Assembly: GCF_003148475.1 (NCBI RefSeq)
Contig: NZ_QGGG01000008.1
Location: 124,001-188,000, forward strand
Reading direction: 5' to 3'
DNA length: 64,000 bases
DNA from: Pseudaminobacter salicylatoxidans
Lineage (GTDB): Bacteria; Pseudomonadota; Alphaproteobacteria; Rhizobiales; Rhizobiaceae
The position numbers and the translations under genes were made by a program. Every line of letters begins with the position of its first letter. Within the stretch, counting starts at the first letter, position 1. The notes under the pieces were generated by a model that had not been told where the DNA came from, ran no database searches, and saw only the letters and a list, made by a program, of their open reading frames with translations. This document shows positions 15,726 through 24,041 of this stretch, piece by piece.

Positions 15726-16977
15726 TCGCCTGGATACCCAATGAGCTGGGCAGGTGAGGTCCGCATTCCGTTGTCGTCGTCGTACGAAACGGCCGACCCA
15801 TCGCTCTGGCGTAGCCGGCGGGTGCCATGCGCCAGAAGAGCCCGGCTACCACAACCGCGCAGCACAGATGCAGCGTCCAGCCTGCCGTGAAGCCGCCGGT
15901 AAGGTTGTGGAGGGTGGCGACGATCCATGGCGGCAGTGCCGCAAGCAGGAAGCCGCCACCTTGCATGAGTGCGGAGAGCGCTCCGGCTTCGGCAGGGTCT
16001 GGAAGGTGGTCGAGCGCCACGATCATCAACAGCGCGAAGCAGCCGCCCAGCCCGGCGCCCAGAACGGCGACCCACAAAAATGGTGCTGCCTCCGGCCGCA
16101 GGACCAACGCGAGAAATCCGATAACCTGCATGGCCAGCGTCAGCCATAGCCATGGCCGCCGGTCTTCCCGCCTGTTGGCCAGCAGCGGCAGCAGCAGCGC
16201 GGCGCCGGCCTGGCACACGGCCATGACCGCCAACAGGCTGCCGCTGGCGGGCGCACTCCAGCCGAGATCGCGATAGAAGGGCGAAAGCCACGCCACTGCA
16301 GTGGAATAACCGCCATTGACGAGGCCGAAACAGGCCATCAGGAGCCAGGTTCGTGGACGTCTGAGAAGAGCGCCGGTCTTGCTCACGCCACCCACACTCT
16401 GCGCGTCTGCCGGCAGGCTGCGCGCAACAAGCCCCAGCGCCAGAAACGCTGGCAACGCCATCCAGGCTAGCCCCGCATGCCAGTCACTGGTAGCGGTCGC
16501 AATCAGCGGAGCCAATTGTGCTCCCACCGCGCCGCCGCCCATCAGCATGGCGGAGTAAAGCCCCATGACGACGCTGACATGGGCAGGAAAATGCCGCTTG
16601 ATGACGCCGGGAAACATGGCCTGAACCACTGCCGCGCCAAGGCCGAGCAGCGCCGCCGTGGCCACCATCTGCCAGCCGGTCCACACGAACAGGCGCAGCA
16701 ATGAGGCGACCGCCAGCACCGCAAGCGCGACAAGGATGGAACGCCGCGCACCAACCCGTGCCTGCAAGGTCGGGCCCGCGAAAGCCAGCGCCCCCATCAG
16801 GAACATCGGCACCAGCGTCAGCAGCGAGAGGCCTTGCAGGTCGAGACCGGTCTGCAAGGAAATATCGGCGGCGAGCGGACCGATTCCAGTGATGAACAAC
16901 CTCAGAGCCAGCCCCACCAGCACAATGGCCGCAAGCAGCAGCAGGCCACCGGGAACCGGTGCGGAGTCGTGTTTCAT
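15700..16977 (-). CDS. MFS transporter, CynX/NimT type (cassette copy 1)
   Basis: The product is 425 aa from the ATG at 16977, with twelve predicted membrane helices. Signature segments include TGIGPLAADI in helix 1, GARRSILVAL after helix 2, FPGVIKRHFP and NGGYSTAVAWLSPFY, as in CynX/NimT transporters (cyanate, nitroimidazole and related small polar solutes). The substrate is unknown. It lies 4 bp after a deaminase gene and belongs to a three-gene cassette (ankyrin, deaminase, MFS) that recurs at 36540-38908. The last ~30 residues (RPFRTTTTTECGPHLPSS) are not found in the other copy and run into the broken gene at 15725, so the native C-terminus has probably been replaced. Confidence 0.85.
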   Translation of the reverse strand: MKHDSAPVPGGLLLLAAIVLVGLALRLFITGIGPLAADISLQTGLDLQGLSLLTLVPMFLMGALAFAGPTLQARVGARRSILVALAVLAVASLLRLFVWTGWQMVATAALLGLGAAVVQAMFPGVIKRHFPAHVSVVMGLYSAMLMGGGAVGAQLAPLIATATSDWHAGLAWMALPAFLALGLVARSLPADAQSVGGVSKTGALLRRPRTWLLMACFGLVNGGYSTAVAWLSPFYRDLGWSAPASGSLLAVMAVCQAGAALLLPLLANRREDRRPWLWLTLAMQVIGFLALVLRPEAAPFLWVAVLGAGLGGCFALLMIVALDHLPDPAEAGALSALMQGGGFLLAALPPWIVATLHNLTGGFTAGWTLHLCCAVVVAGLFWRMAPAGYARAMGRPFRTTTTTECGPHLPSSLGIQAINPGRSNR

Positions 16978-16981
16978 CGTG

Positions 16982-17455
16982 TTACTTCCGACTGTCGCGG
17001 GCTTCGGCCCACTGTTCGTAGAGGTTTTGGCCGGGCTTGCTCTCCAGCGGCAGATGGCTGATCGTCATCGACTGCTCGGCAAAAGGACGCTTCAGTTCTG
17101 CATAAATCTCAGCCGTCGACAGGTTGAACGGCGCACCATCCTCGTTGGAATAGGCGTAGGCGACCGTACCCACCCCGGCCAGCCGCATGGCGGCCATGCA
17201 CATCGGACAGGGATGGCCGCTGGCATAGACGGAACTGCCTTTCAGCGCGTCCGGGCCGTGCGTGCGGGCGGCAACGCGAATGGCCAGAAGTTCAGCGTGG
17301 TCGGTGACGTCATGGCTCAGATGCATTTCGTTGACGGCGGTGGCTATGATCTCGCCGCCACTCACCACCACAGCCCCGAACGGCCGCCCGCCGGCCTCGA
17401 CATTCGCGCGCGCGAGCTCAACCGCCTGGCGCAAGAAACCCTTTGCATCACTCAT
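16982..17455 (-). CDS. Nucleoside/guanine deaminase family protein (cassette copy 1)
   Basis: The product is 157 aa. The ATG at 17455 is preceded by GGAGGT; an upstream GTG overlaps that site. It has the cytidine-deaminase-fold zinc motif HAELLAIR (HAE with catalytic Glu) and SGHPCPMCMAAMRL (PCxxC zinc cysteines), plus RPFGAVVVSGGEI. This arrangement is typical of guanine deaminase/tRNA-adenosine-deaminase relatives; the short length and operon setting favour a free base or nucleoside substrate. It is predicted cytoplasmic. It may process a compound imported by the adjacent MFS transporter. A close paralogue lies at 37229. Confidence 0.85.
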   Translation of the reverse strand: MSDAKGFLRQAVELARANVEAGGRPFGAVVVSGGEIIATAVNEMHLSHDVTDHAELLAIRVAARTHGPDALKGSSVYASGHPCPMCMAAMRLAGVGTVAYAYSNEDGAPFNLSTAEIYAELKRPFAEQSMTISHLPLESKPGQNLYEQWAEARDSRK

Positions 17456-17470
17456 TGCAACCTCCACGGT

Positions 17471-18142
17471 TTATCGGCCGCCAGCGGCGGCAAGGATTTT
17501 CTCGATGTCGCGATAGCCGGCGCTGCGTGCATGTTGAAGCGGCGTCACGCCATTGCCGTCCGCCAGATTGACGTTGGCGCCGGCCTTGACCAGCAGTTCC
17601 ACGATCTGACGGTGGCGGCTGCCGCCATCGCCGAGGATGATCGCCTCCAGCAGCGCGGTCCAGTGCAGGTTGTTGACGTGATCGACATCGACGCCTGCCT
17701 CGATCAGCGTTTTCACCGTCTCCACATGGCCGCGCTCCGAAGCCGGAATCAGCGCCGTGCCGCCATAGCGGTTGGTGCTTTTCAGATCGGCCCCATGCGC
17801 CAGTGTCATTTTAAGAATTTCCAGATGACCCCGCGCCCCGGCATAGAGATAGGGGCTGTCATTGATCTTGTCCTTGGCGTTGACATCGGCGCCAGCCTCG
17901 ATGAGGACGCGGGCCGCATCGACCGCATTCGCGTGGGTGGCACTCAAAAGCGCCGTCGCTCCGCTGCTGTCGCGTGTATCGATTTCGGCCCCATCGGCCA
18001 GAAGCCGCGTGATGAGGGCTGCCTCGTTCTTTTCAGCCGCATTGTGCAAGTGCGTTTTGCTCATGGCTTCTCCTGTTCCAGCGAAAGATGCTGCCATCAA
18101 GAGCAAGCCGGCGGCACCTGTAAGGATCGTACGTCGGCGCAC
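17471..18142 (-). CDS. Secreted ankyrin-repeat protein (cassette copy 1)
   Basis: The product is about 223 aa from the GTG at 18142, which follows AGGAG at a good spacing; a TTG at 18160 is an alternative. The start RRRTILTGAAGLLLMAASFA resembles a twin-arginine or Sec leader. The rest is five to six ankyrin repeats (DSSGATALLSATHANAVDAA, GGTALIPASERGHVETVKTL, NGVTPLQHARSAG). Ankyrin repeats mediate protein contacts; a periplasmic location is inferred. It is the first gene of the cassette and lies divergent from a LysR gene across 142 bp, a likely regulatory pair. Confidence 0.85.
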   Translation of the reverse strand: MRRRTILTGAAGLLLMAASFAGTGEAMSKTHLHNAAEKNEAALITRLLADGAEIDTRDSSGATALLSATHANAVDAARVLIEAGADVNAKDKINDSPYLYAGARGHLEILKMTLAHGADLKSTNRYGGTALIPASERGHVETVKTLIEAGVDVDHVNNLHWTALLEAIILGDGGSRHRQIVELLVKAGANVNLADGNGVTPLQHARSAGYRDIEKILAAAGGR

Positions 18143-18284
18143 AATGAAACTCCTGATCAATGGCTATAACGGTCGCCCGTGACTGATGCCGTCCAGATAG
18201 GGAGGAAAGTTGACATTTGAAAATTAAATATCAAGATGCTTTGCATTGAAAATCTGAATGCCATCTCCCGCCGACGGAACCGAC

Positions 18285-19184
18285 ATGCTCGATCCGCGCC
18301 TGCTTCGCGCCTTCACTGCAATCGTCGATGCAGGAAGCTTCACCCTTGCGGCCGAGCGGCTGCATATGACGCAATCCACCATCAGCCAGCAACTCGCCAG
18401 GCTGGAGGGCGCGGTGGGCACAGAACTGATCGAGCGGGCAGCTCGACCGGTTGAGCCTACGGCGGCGGGAGAGCGGCTTTTGGGCTATGCCCGCCGGCTA
18501 CTCGCCTTGCAACAGGAAGCGCAGGCGGCGGTCGGCGAACCGGCCGGAACAGCGGCGATCCGCATCGGCGTACCCGAAGATATTGTCGATGCAGCCATGG
18601 CCAGGACGTTCAGCAGCTTCGCCCGCCGCCATCGCGAAATTCGGCTCGACGTCACCACCGGCTTGAGCCGTGATCTGACAAGGCGCTATCGCAGCGGTGA
18701 ATTCGACATCGTCATCGTCAAGGAAAGCGAGCCGGGTCCCGATTGCCGGGTGGCCTTTGCCGAGCCCATCGCCTGGTTCGAGAGTATCGATACGCCACCG
18801 GACATTCATACGCTGGGGACCCATGCGGACCCGGTCCCGCTGGTTGCCTTTCCGCCGGGCGGGCTTTATCGCGAGGCAATGTTCGAGCGCATCGAGCGTG
18901 AAGACCGCCGCTGGTATGTCGCCTTCGCGGCCAGCAGCCTGCACAATGTGCTGGTCGCCGTGGAAGCCGGGCTCGGTCTCTCCCTTCTGCCGGTCAGGGC
19001 CGCGCAGGACTACCGCGTCCGCCCCTATGCGCCATTCGACATGGAAACGGCCATGGCCGTTTCCCTTTATTCTTGGGAAAGCACGGGGGCGGTGTCCGAA
19101 TTGGTGGATTCCATGCAGTCCGTTCTTGCCGCCAGAGCCACGCCATTTCGGCCTCGGACGGATACGGCAGGAGAGCTTCGATGA
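18285..19184 (+). CDS. LysR-family transcriptional regulator
   Basis: The product is 299 aa from the ATG at 18285 (MLDPRLLRAF), the usual N-terminus of the family; an ATG at 18258 would add nine residues. The winged HTH is residues 1-60 (FTLAAERLHMTQSTISQQLA), and an effector-binding periplasmic-binding-like domain runs ~85-290. The gene is divergent from the ankyrin/deaminase/MFS cassette and is the likely regulator of it. Unusually, its stop overlaps the start of a sensor kinase gene (ATGA at 19181), so it is also the first gene of a kinase/response-regulator run. Confidence 0.88.
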   Translation: MLDPRLLRAFTAIVDAGSFTLAAERLHMTQSTISQQLARLEGAVGTELIERAARPVEPTAAGERLLGYARRLLALQQEAQAAVGEPAGTAAIRIGVPEDIVDAAMARTFSSFARRHREIRLDVTTGLSRDLTRRYRSGEFDIVIVKESEPGPDCRVAFAEPIAWFESIDTPPDIHTLGTHADPVPLVAFPPGGLYREAMFERIEREDRRWYVAFAASSLHNVLVAVEAGLGLSLLPVRAAQDYRVRPYAPFDMETAMAVSLYSWESTGAVSELVDSMQSVLAARATPFRPRTDTAGELR

Positions 19185-20716
19185 CTGGCAACAGACCAAC
19201 CCTTGAAAATCCGTTCCGGCTGATCGTCGGCGGCGTGCTGTTGCTTTTGTGCGCGGCCGGCATTCTGGCAATGGCGGAGCGCCAGTCACTGATAGCCGAA
19301 CTGGAGCAGGAAAGCATCGTCCTGCATCGGCTGGCATCGCAGCAGGCCGATCAGCACGATGCGCATATGACCGCCCTGTCGGCGATTGCGGTGGCTGCGA
19401 ATGGCGCGCGCCACGACCTTTTTCTCGACGTCGCCGCCACCATCTCGCGCTTTTATCCGCGGATCGACGAAGTGCAACTCGTTCCTCTGTTCGATCAGGG
19501 AGAGATCATCGGCACGGAACGGCTCGATCCGGCATTGGCCGCAACGATCCGTGCGGCGGCGATGGCGTCCGATGGCAGGATCGCCCTGTTGCCGCATCCC
19601 GGTAAGCCGCATCATTACATCATGGTCAAGCGCAGTCCCAATTCGGAGGCGGCACGCTACGGGCTGATGCTGGGCATCGATGCGGAAAGACTGCTCGACG
19701 AGGCGGGGTCGTTCTGGCAGCGGCCCGGCATCGCACTCGGCCTTTCCCTGCCTGGCAGCCAAAAGCTTACAGCCTATGGCGGGGCGCCACAGACGATCCA
19801 CTTTTCACAGCCGCTCGGCAGCGCCTCTCAGCCTCTCGTTCTTCAGACCGGGATGGAGGTCAGGCTGGCGGACCTGTTCCCGCCCGTCAAGACGGTGCTG
19901 GTGCTGCTAGCCGTCGCGCTGGCCTATGTTGCAGCGTTAATCATGCTGCGCCAGCGGGCACGTACCCGCCGGGCACTGGAGCAGGTGCGGCTCAGCGCGC
20001 TGGATTCGCGCCTTGCCCATGCCTCGCGCGTCAATGCGCTGGGGGAGATGGCAAGCGGCCTTGCCCACGAACTGACGCAGCCGCTAACCGCCATTCTGGC
20101 GCAGGCGCAGGCTGGTCGGCGCTTGCTCATACTTGGTGATACGGCGGCACTTGCTCCAACACTCGACGACACGGTGACGCAGGCGCGCCGGGCTTCCGCC
20201 ATGCTGGAGCGCTTCCGCAACTGGTCTCGGCCGCAACATGACCCAGTATCAGCTTTCGATCTGCGCGAGGCGGTCGCCAATGTGCGGACGCTGCTGGAGC
20301 CGCAGGCGATGCAGCATGGTGTGCAGCTTATCTTCGACGTACCGGAAACGTCGGTAGCGGTGGCCGCCGATTCCGTCGAGATGGAGCAGGTCGTCTTCAA
20401 TCTCGTGCGCAACGCCATCGAAGCCGCAGGCTATGCCGGCAGCGGGGGGCGGGTTACCATCCAACTGCGGCGGGATGTGTCCCATATCCTGCTGGAGGTG
20501 ACCGACAATGGCCCCGGCGTGCCGGAGGAATTGCGGCCGCGCCTGTTCACGCCCTTCACCACTACCCGCCCCGACGGCACCGGGCTTGGTCTTGCACTCA
20601 GCCAGCGGTTGGTGGAGCGCGCCGGTGGGGAAATCGCACTGGTCGACCGCGACGCGGGAGCAACCTTCCGGGTCGTGCTGCCGCGCAAACAGGATCTGAT
20701 GGAGGTCAAACGATGA
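19181..20716 (+). CDS. Membrane sensor histidine kinase, NtrB/DctB-like
   Basis: The product is 511 aa from the ATG at 19181, overlapping the LysR stop. One membrane helix is at ~14-31 and another at ~233-252, with a periplasmic region of ~200 residues between them. The H-box is SGLAHELTQPLTAILAQAQA (phospho-acceptor His), the N-box FNLVRNAIEAAGY, and the G-boxes DNGPGVPEEL and GTGLGLALSQRLVE. The E-L-T-Q-P-L form of the H-box is that of the DctB/FixL-type HPK4 subfamily, which usually pairs with NtrC- or FixJ-type regulators. The following gene, overlapping by 4 nt, is a FixJ-like regulator. Confidence 0.9.
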   Translation: MTGNRPTLENPFRLIVGGVLLLLCAAGILAMAERQSLIAELEQESIVLHRLASQQADQHDAHMTALSAIAVAANGARHDLFLDVAATISRFYPRIDEVQLVPLFDQGEIIGTERLDPALAATIRAAAMASDGRIALLPHPGKPHHYIMVKRSPNSEAARYGLMLGIDAERLLDEAGSFWQRPGIALGLSLPGSQKLTAYGGAPQTIHFSQPLGSASQPLVLQTGMEVRLADLFPPVKTVLVLLAVALAYVAALIMLRQRARTRRALEQVRLSALDSRLAHASRVNALGEMASGLAHELTQPLTAILAQAQAGRRLLILGDTAALAPTLDDTVTQARRASAMLERFRNWSRPQHDPVSAFDLREAVANVRTLLEPQAMQHGVQLIFDVPETSVAVAADSVEMEQVVFNLVRNAIEAAGYAGSGGRVTIQLRRDVSHILLEVTDNGPGVPEELRPRLFTPFTTTRPDGTGLGLALSQRLVERAGGEIALVDRDAGATFRVVLPRKQDLMEVKR

Positions 20717-21320
20717 TCCATCCTGTCTATCTCGTGGACGATGATGAGGCGGTGTGCAAGGCCCTCGCCCTGCTTCTATCCACCGTCGGCATCACGGCGA
20801 CAGGCTTTGGCGATCCCCAAGCCTTCCTGGCTGAAGTGCCGAAACTTTCTCCCGGCTGCCTGATCCTCGATATCAGAATGCCGGCCATTTCCGGTCTGAA
20901 ATTGCAGGAGCGGCTGACAGCGCAGGGTATCGACTGGCCCACCATCGTCATTTCCGGCCATGGCGACATCGAAGCCTGCCGGCGCGCCTTCCGCAATGGC
21001 GCGGTCGATTTCCTGTCCAAGCCGGTCGATGAGCAAGACCTGATCGACGCCATTCAGCGAGGGCAGGAAGTGCTTGCGCGCACGCTTGACCGGCGGCCGA
21101 ACAGGCGGAAACGCTGGCGCTGCTCGCCGCGCTGACGCGGCGCGAGCGCGAGGTGCTGGACCGTATTGCCGAAGGTTTCACCACTCGTCAGATCGCGGAG
21201 GGACTGGACCTGTCGCCACGCACCGTGGAAAGCTACCGCGCCGCCATCGGCGCGAAACTCGGCACCACCTCGCAGGCCGAGATGACGCGGCTGTGGCTTG
21301 AGGGGCGCCAAACTCCGTAG
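20713..21320 (+). pseudogene. FixJ-like response regulator with internal frameshift
   Basis: The receiver (residues ~1-115) is intact: YLVDDDEAV, phospho-acceptor in CLILDIRMPAISG, DFLSKPVDEQDL. The frame then stops at 21133 without a DNA-binding domain. A perfect LuxR-type HTH continues in the frame one base back: LLAALTRREREVLDRIAEGF, LSPRTVESYRAAIGAKLG, ending at TAG 21318. The switch point is the GC-rich run at about 21091-21096; one missing base would join DR to AAEQAETLALL. Either the regulator was recently inactivated or the consensus has a one-base error. It overlaps the kinase gene start-to-stop (ATGA). Confidence 0.8.
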
Positions 21321-21407
21321 AACTACGGATATGGCCCACAAGACCTACGAATGGCAGGAGAACAATGGGCGGGTTAAATGACGGCCATCAACAGGAAAGG
21401 AACCCAA

Positions 21408-21896
21408 ATGATCCGCACCCTCGTTCTCGTCTCCGCGCTTCTTGCTCCGCTGGCTGCCTCCGCACAAGACCTGCCGACGGCCCCGTACCTTCCACTTGAG
21501 CTGGCCACCCAGGCTGCCGACGCCGCGCTGAAGGCGTGCGCTGCCGAAGGTCACAATGTGAGCGTTGCCATCGTGGCTCGCGACGGTGCCACCAAGGTGC
21601 TGTTGAAGGCCGACAACTCCGGCCCCCATACGGCTTCCAGCGCCACCGGCAAGGCTTTCACCTCCGCCGCCATGGGTCGCGATACCGCTGGCCTTGCGGA
21701 GTTCATCGCTTCCAAGCCGGCCAATGACGGCCTGCGCGACATGGATGGCCGCATGGTCATTCAGGGCGGCGGCCTGCCGATCAAGTTCGGCACGGCGCTT
21801 GTCGGTGGCATCGGCGTGGGCGGTGCCCCCTCGGGTGATATCGACGCCGGCTGCGCCGTTACCGGTCTGAAGGCCATCGGCGCCGCGACCGAGTAA
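21408..21896 (+). CDS. Secreted HbpS/GlcG family heme-binding-like protein
   Basis: The product is 162 aa from the ATG at 21408 with AGGAAAGGAA upstream. The signal peptide is residues 1-19 (ends ASAQ). The mature domain matches the HbpS/GlcG (DUF336) fold: ATQAADAALKACAAEGHNVS, VAIVARDGATKVLLKADNSG, SATGKAFTSAAMGRDT, and the C-terminal GGIGVGGAPSGDIDAGCA. In Streptomyces, HbpS is an exported heme-binding protein that modulates the sensor kinase SenS. Here the gene follows a LysR/kinase/regulator run on the same strand by 87 bp, so a comparable periplasmic sensor-accessory role is a reasonable inference. Confidence 0.82.
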   Translation: MIRTLVLVSALLAPLAASAQDLPTAPYLPLELATQAADAALKACAAEGHNVSVAIVARDGATKVLLKADNSGPHTASSATGKAFTSAAMGRDTAGLAEFIASKPANDGLRDMDGRMVIQGGGLPIKFGTALVGGIGVGGAPSGDIDAGCAVTGLKAIGAATE

Positions 21897-21923
21897 TATC
21901 GCTGTGAACAGCATGTAAGACCG

Positions 21924-21957
21924 AACGGCCTGCCTCCGATGCGGGCCGTTTCCTTTT
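21924..21957 (+). terminator. Probable Rho-independent terminator of the HbpS-like gene
   Basis: AACGGCC (21924-21930) pairs with GGCCGTT (21944-21950), with an extra GC/GC pair inside, and TCCTTTT follows. It starts 27 nt after the HbpS-like stop. Confidence 0.6.
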
Positions 21958-22221
21958 GGTATCCTGTGTTGGATAGGGCTTCAGCCTTGAGAGGCGTCCG
22001 GACGTAAGCCTTTGCTATGAGCTCCTATTCTTTCTTCAAAGACTGATAGTCACGGAAGCATCTTCAACGCTTATCCCGGCATCGGCGTCTTCGGCTGGTC
22101 GGTAGGTAGATTTCGAACCTCAGGCGCGCAAGCTTGGCGCTTGGCATGCAGATTTGGATAAGGGAGAAGACTGAAAGTCACTGCTGTTTCAGCGGTTTCC
22201 GATTCGATTGCGGCCTTTGAA
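21958..22221. other. 264-bp gap between the HbpS-like gene and the 22.2-kb repeat
   Basis: I see no gene or regulatory structure here. The sequence is AT-richer than its neighbours and borders the LysR relic and the 55-bp repeat, so it is probably eroded island DNA. Confidence 0.4.
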
Positions 22222-22276
22222 TTTAGAGGGCTATGGCGTAGACATAGTTGTCATCTTCACTCGGTGCAGCGCGCCA
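22222..22276 (-). repeat. 55-bp repeat, copy 2
   Basis: This is the partner of 6673-6727 (49/55 identical by eye), again encoding DDNYVYAIAL plus stop on the minus strand. Its right end lies inside the broken LysR start at 22257-22379. Confidence 0.6.
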
Positions 22277-22379
22277 CGCCCAGCGCATTAGCGGCATGGC
22301 GGATGTTCAGATATTCGGCAACGGCGAGCGTCTGGATCAGGGACGCCAAGGGGATACGCGAGCCTAACTTGGTCGGCAT
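22257..22379 (-). pseudogene. LysR-type regulator fragment (HTH only)
   Basis: From ATG 22379 the minus strand reads MPTKLGSRIPLASLIQTLAV then AEYLNIRHAANALGVA, the start of a LysR winged HTH, and is then lost to a stop after 40 codons. The normal continuation (recognition helix and effector domain) is absent. In another frame the sequence passes straight into the conserved DDNYVYAIAL tail, so an internal deletion of one gene is a possible origin. Confidence 0.65.
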
Positions 22380-22427
22380 CCCCCATTGGCGATCGATGAT
22401 AGGTGCTGAATTCCGCCGTCGCATGTA

Positions 22428-23927
22428 CTACCCGGCCTCGCGCGTTGCCTTCGCGACAGTCACGGGGCGGATGAGCAAGAAAGCGAGCACTGCCGCTGCC
22501 GCCGCTAACGCTGCCGCCCAGAGTGACAGATCAGAGATTGCCGAGGCGAGTGTTGCCATGGCCGTATCGACCGCACCCGCCGGGTCGCTGCCAATATCAG
22601 AAGCCGCTGCCACTACGTCGCCAGAAGCCACCCGCTCGACAAAGGCGCGATCATATTGTGAGAGACCGTGCGTGAGGTTGGCGCTGAAGATCGCGCCCAG
22701 CCCAGCAATGCCAATGCCAAAACCGAGCTGGCGCATAGTGTTGTTAATGCCCGACGCCATGCCGCTGCGTTCCGGCGCGACCACGCTGATCGCGACATTC
22801 GACAGCTCGCCATTGATGAGACCCGCGCCGACGCCGGTGGCGATCATGCCCGCATAGAGGGCCGTCGCACCGTATTGATCGACGAGACTTAGCAGGAAGC
22901 CGCCCCCTGCGATGATGAGCAGGCCGAAGGGCAGAAACAGCCTCGGCGAGATGACAACCGCCATTCGGGCGCTGACCGGGCCCATGACGAGCAGCGGCAC
23001 CGCCATGACCACCAACGCCAATCCGGTCTGAGACGGGCTATAGCCGAGCACGCCCTGAATGTAGATCGGCAGATAGACCAGTAGTGTAAAGAAGGCGGCC
23101 GCGATTGCGATAGCGACGATGGACGCCCCCGTGAAGGTCGGATTGGCGAATAGCGACAGGTCGAACATCGGGCGCGGCCGACGGAGCTGCACGCGGATGA
23201 AGATCGCGAGCAGAGCTGCGGACACGACGAGAAGCGAGATAAGGGCGGGACTGGTCCAGCCGAGGTTGTTGCCTTCGATCAGGGCATACATCAGCAGCAG
23301 GAACATGCCCGTGAAGCTGCCGAGGCCGAGCCAGTCGATTGCGCCCGACTGCGGGTCACGCGATTCCCCCGCACTCCAATGGCTGAGCCAGAGCAGCGGC
23401 AGGCAGACTGGCAGGTTGATGAAGAAAATCCAGCGCCAGCCGAGATTGTCGGTGAGCAGACCGCCGACGAGTGGGCCAAGAGCCGAACCCGCGCCGACTA
23501 CCACGCCCCAAATCGCGAAAGCCCGCACGCGCTCCTTGCCGTGGAAAACCTGCACGAGCAACGCGAGGCCCGCGCTCAACATAAACGCCGATCCGGTGCC
23601 GGCGACGGCGCGGCCGACGATCAACAGTAACGGGTCATTCGCGATACCACACACCAGCGATGCGGTGATGAACATCCAGAGGCCGACGTTGAAGATGCGT
23701 TTGCGCCCGAAGCGGTCCGCCAGCGCGCCACCGGTCAGCACCAGTGCGGCAAAGGTCAGCACATAGGCGTTCAGCACCCATTGGAGTTCGGCGAAGCTCG
23801 CTCCGGTCGCGCGCTGGATTTGCGGCAGGGAAACAGTGACGACCGTCGTTGCGAGCGGTTCGAGGAAGCTGGCGATACAAACGGCCAGAAGCAGCCAGTA
23901 TCGGCGGTCATGAAGGAAGGTGGTCAT
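22428..23927 (-). CDS. DHA2-family MFS multidrug efflux transporter (EmrB/QacA type)
   Basis: The product is 499 aa from the ATG at 23927. About 14 membrane helices are expected, with motif A in helix 2-3 loop as GGALADRFGRKRIFNVG and motif C in helix 5 as GAGSALGPLVGGLLTDNLGW, the antiporter signature. The frame is open far upstream, but that part has no family features. The gene is divergent from a LysR gene with a 9-bp inverted repeat between them. Likely role: proton-driven export of hydrophobic drugs or biocides; substrate unknown. Confidence 0.9.
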   Translation of the reverse strand: MTTFLHDRRYWLLLAVCIASFLEPLATTVVTVSLPQIQRATGASFAELQWVLNAYVLTFAALVLTGGALADRFGRKRIFNVGLWMFITASLVCGIANDPLLLIVGRAVAGTGSAFMLSAGLALLVQVFHGKERVRAFAIWGVVVGAGSALGPLVGGLLTDNLGWRWIFFINLPVCLPLLWLSHWSAGESRDPQSGAIDWLGLGSFTGMFLLLMYALIEGNNLGWTSPALISLLVVSAALLAIFIRVQLRRPRPMFDLSLFANPTFTGASIVAIAIAAAFFTLLVYLPIYIQGVLGYSPSQTGLALVVMAVPLLVMGPVSARMAVVISPRLFLPFGLLIIAGGGFLLSLVDQYGATALYAGMIATGVGAGLINGELSNVAISVVAPERSGMASGINNTMRQLGFGIGIAGLGAIFSANLTHGLSQYDRAFVERVASGDVVAAASDIGSDPAGAVDTAMATLASAISDLSLWAAALAAAAAVLAFLLIRPVTVAKATREAG

Positions 23928-23970
23928 TAGATCTCTTTCGGATTCGATCTCGATCCGGTAGAGCCTATTA

Positions 23971-24005
23971 GGGAAATATCTGCATATTAAGTGACAATAT
24001 TTCCC
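23971..24005. promoter_or_regulatory. Probable LysR operator: 9-bp inverted repeat
   Basis: GGGAAATAT (23971-23979) and ATATTTCCC (23997-24005) are perfect inverted repeats separated by 17 bp, in the intergenic space between the DHA2 pump and its LysR regulator. A further GGGGAAAA lies just right of it. Placement and form fit a LysR-type binding region. Confidence 0.6.
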
Positions 24006-24041
24006 TTTATTGGGGAAAACAAGTGTGCAATAAATGAAATC

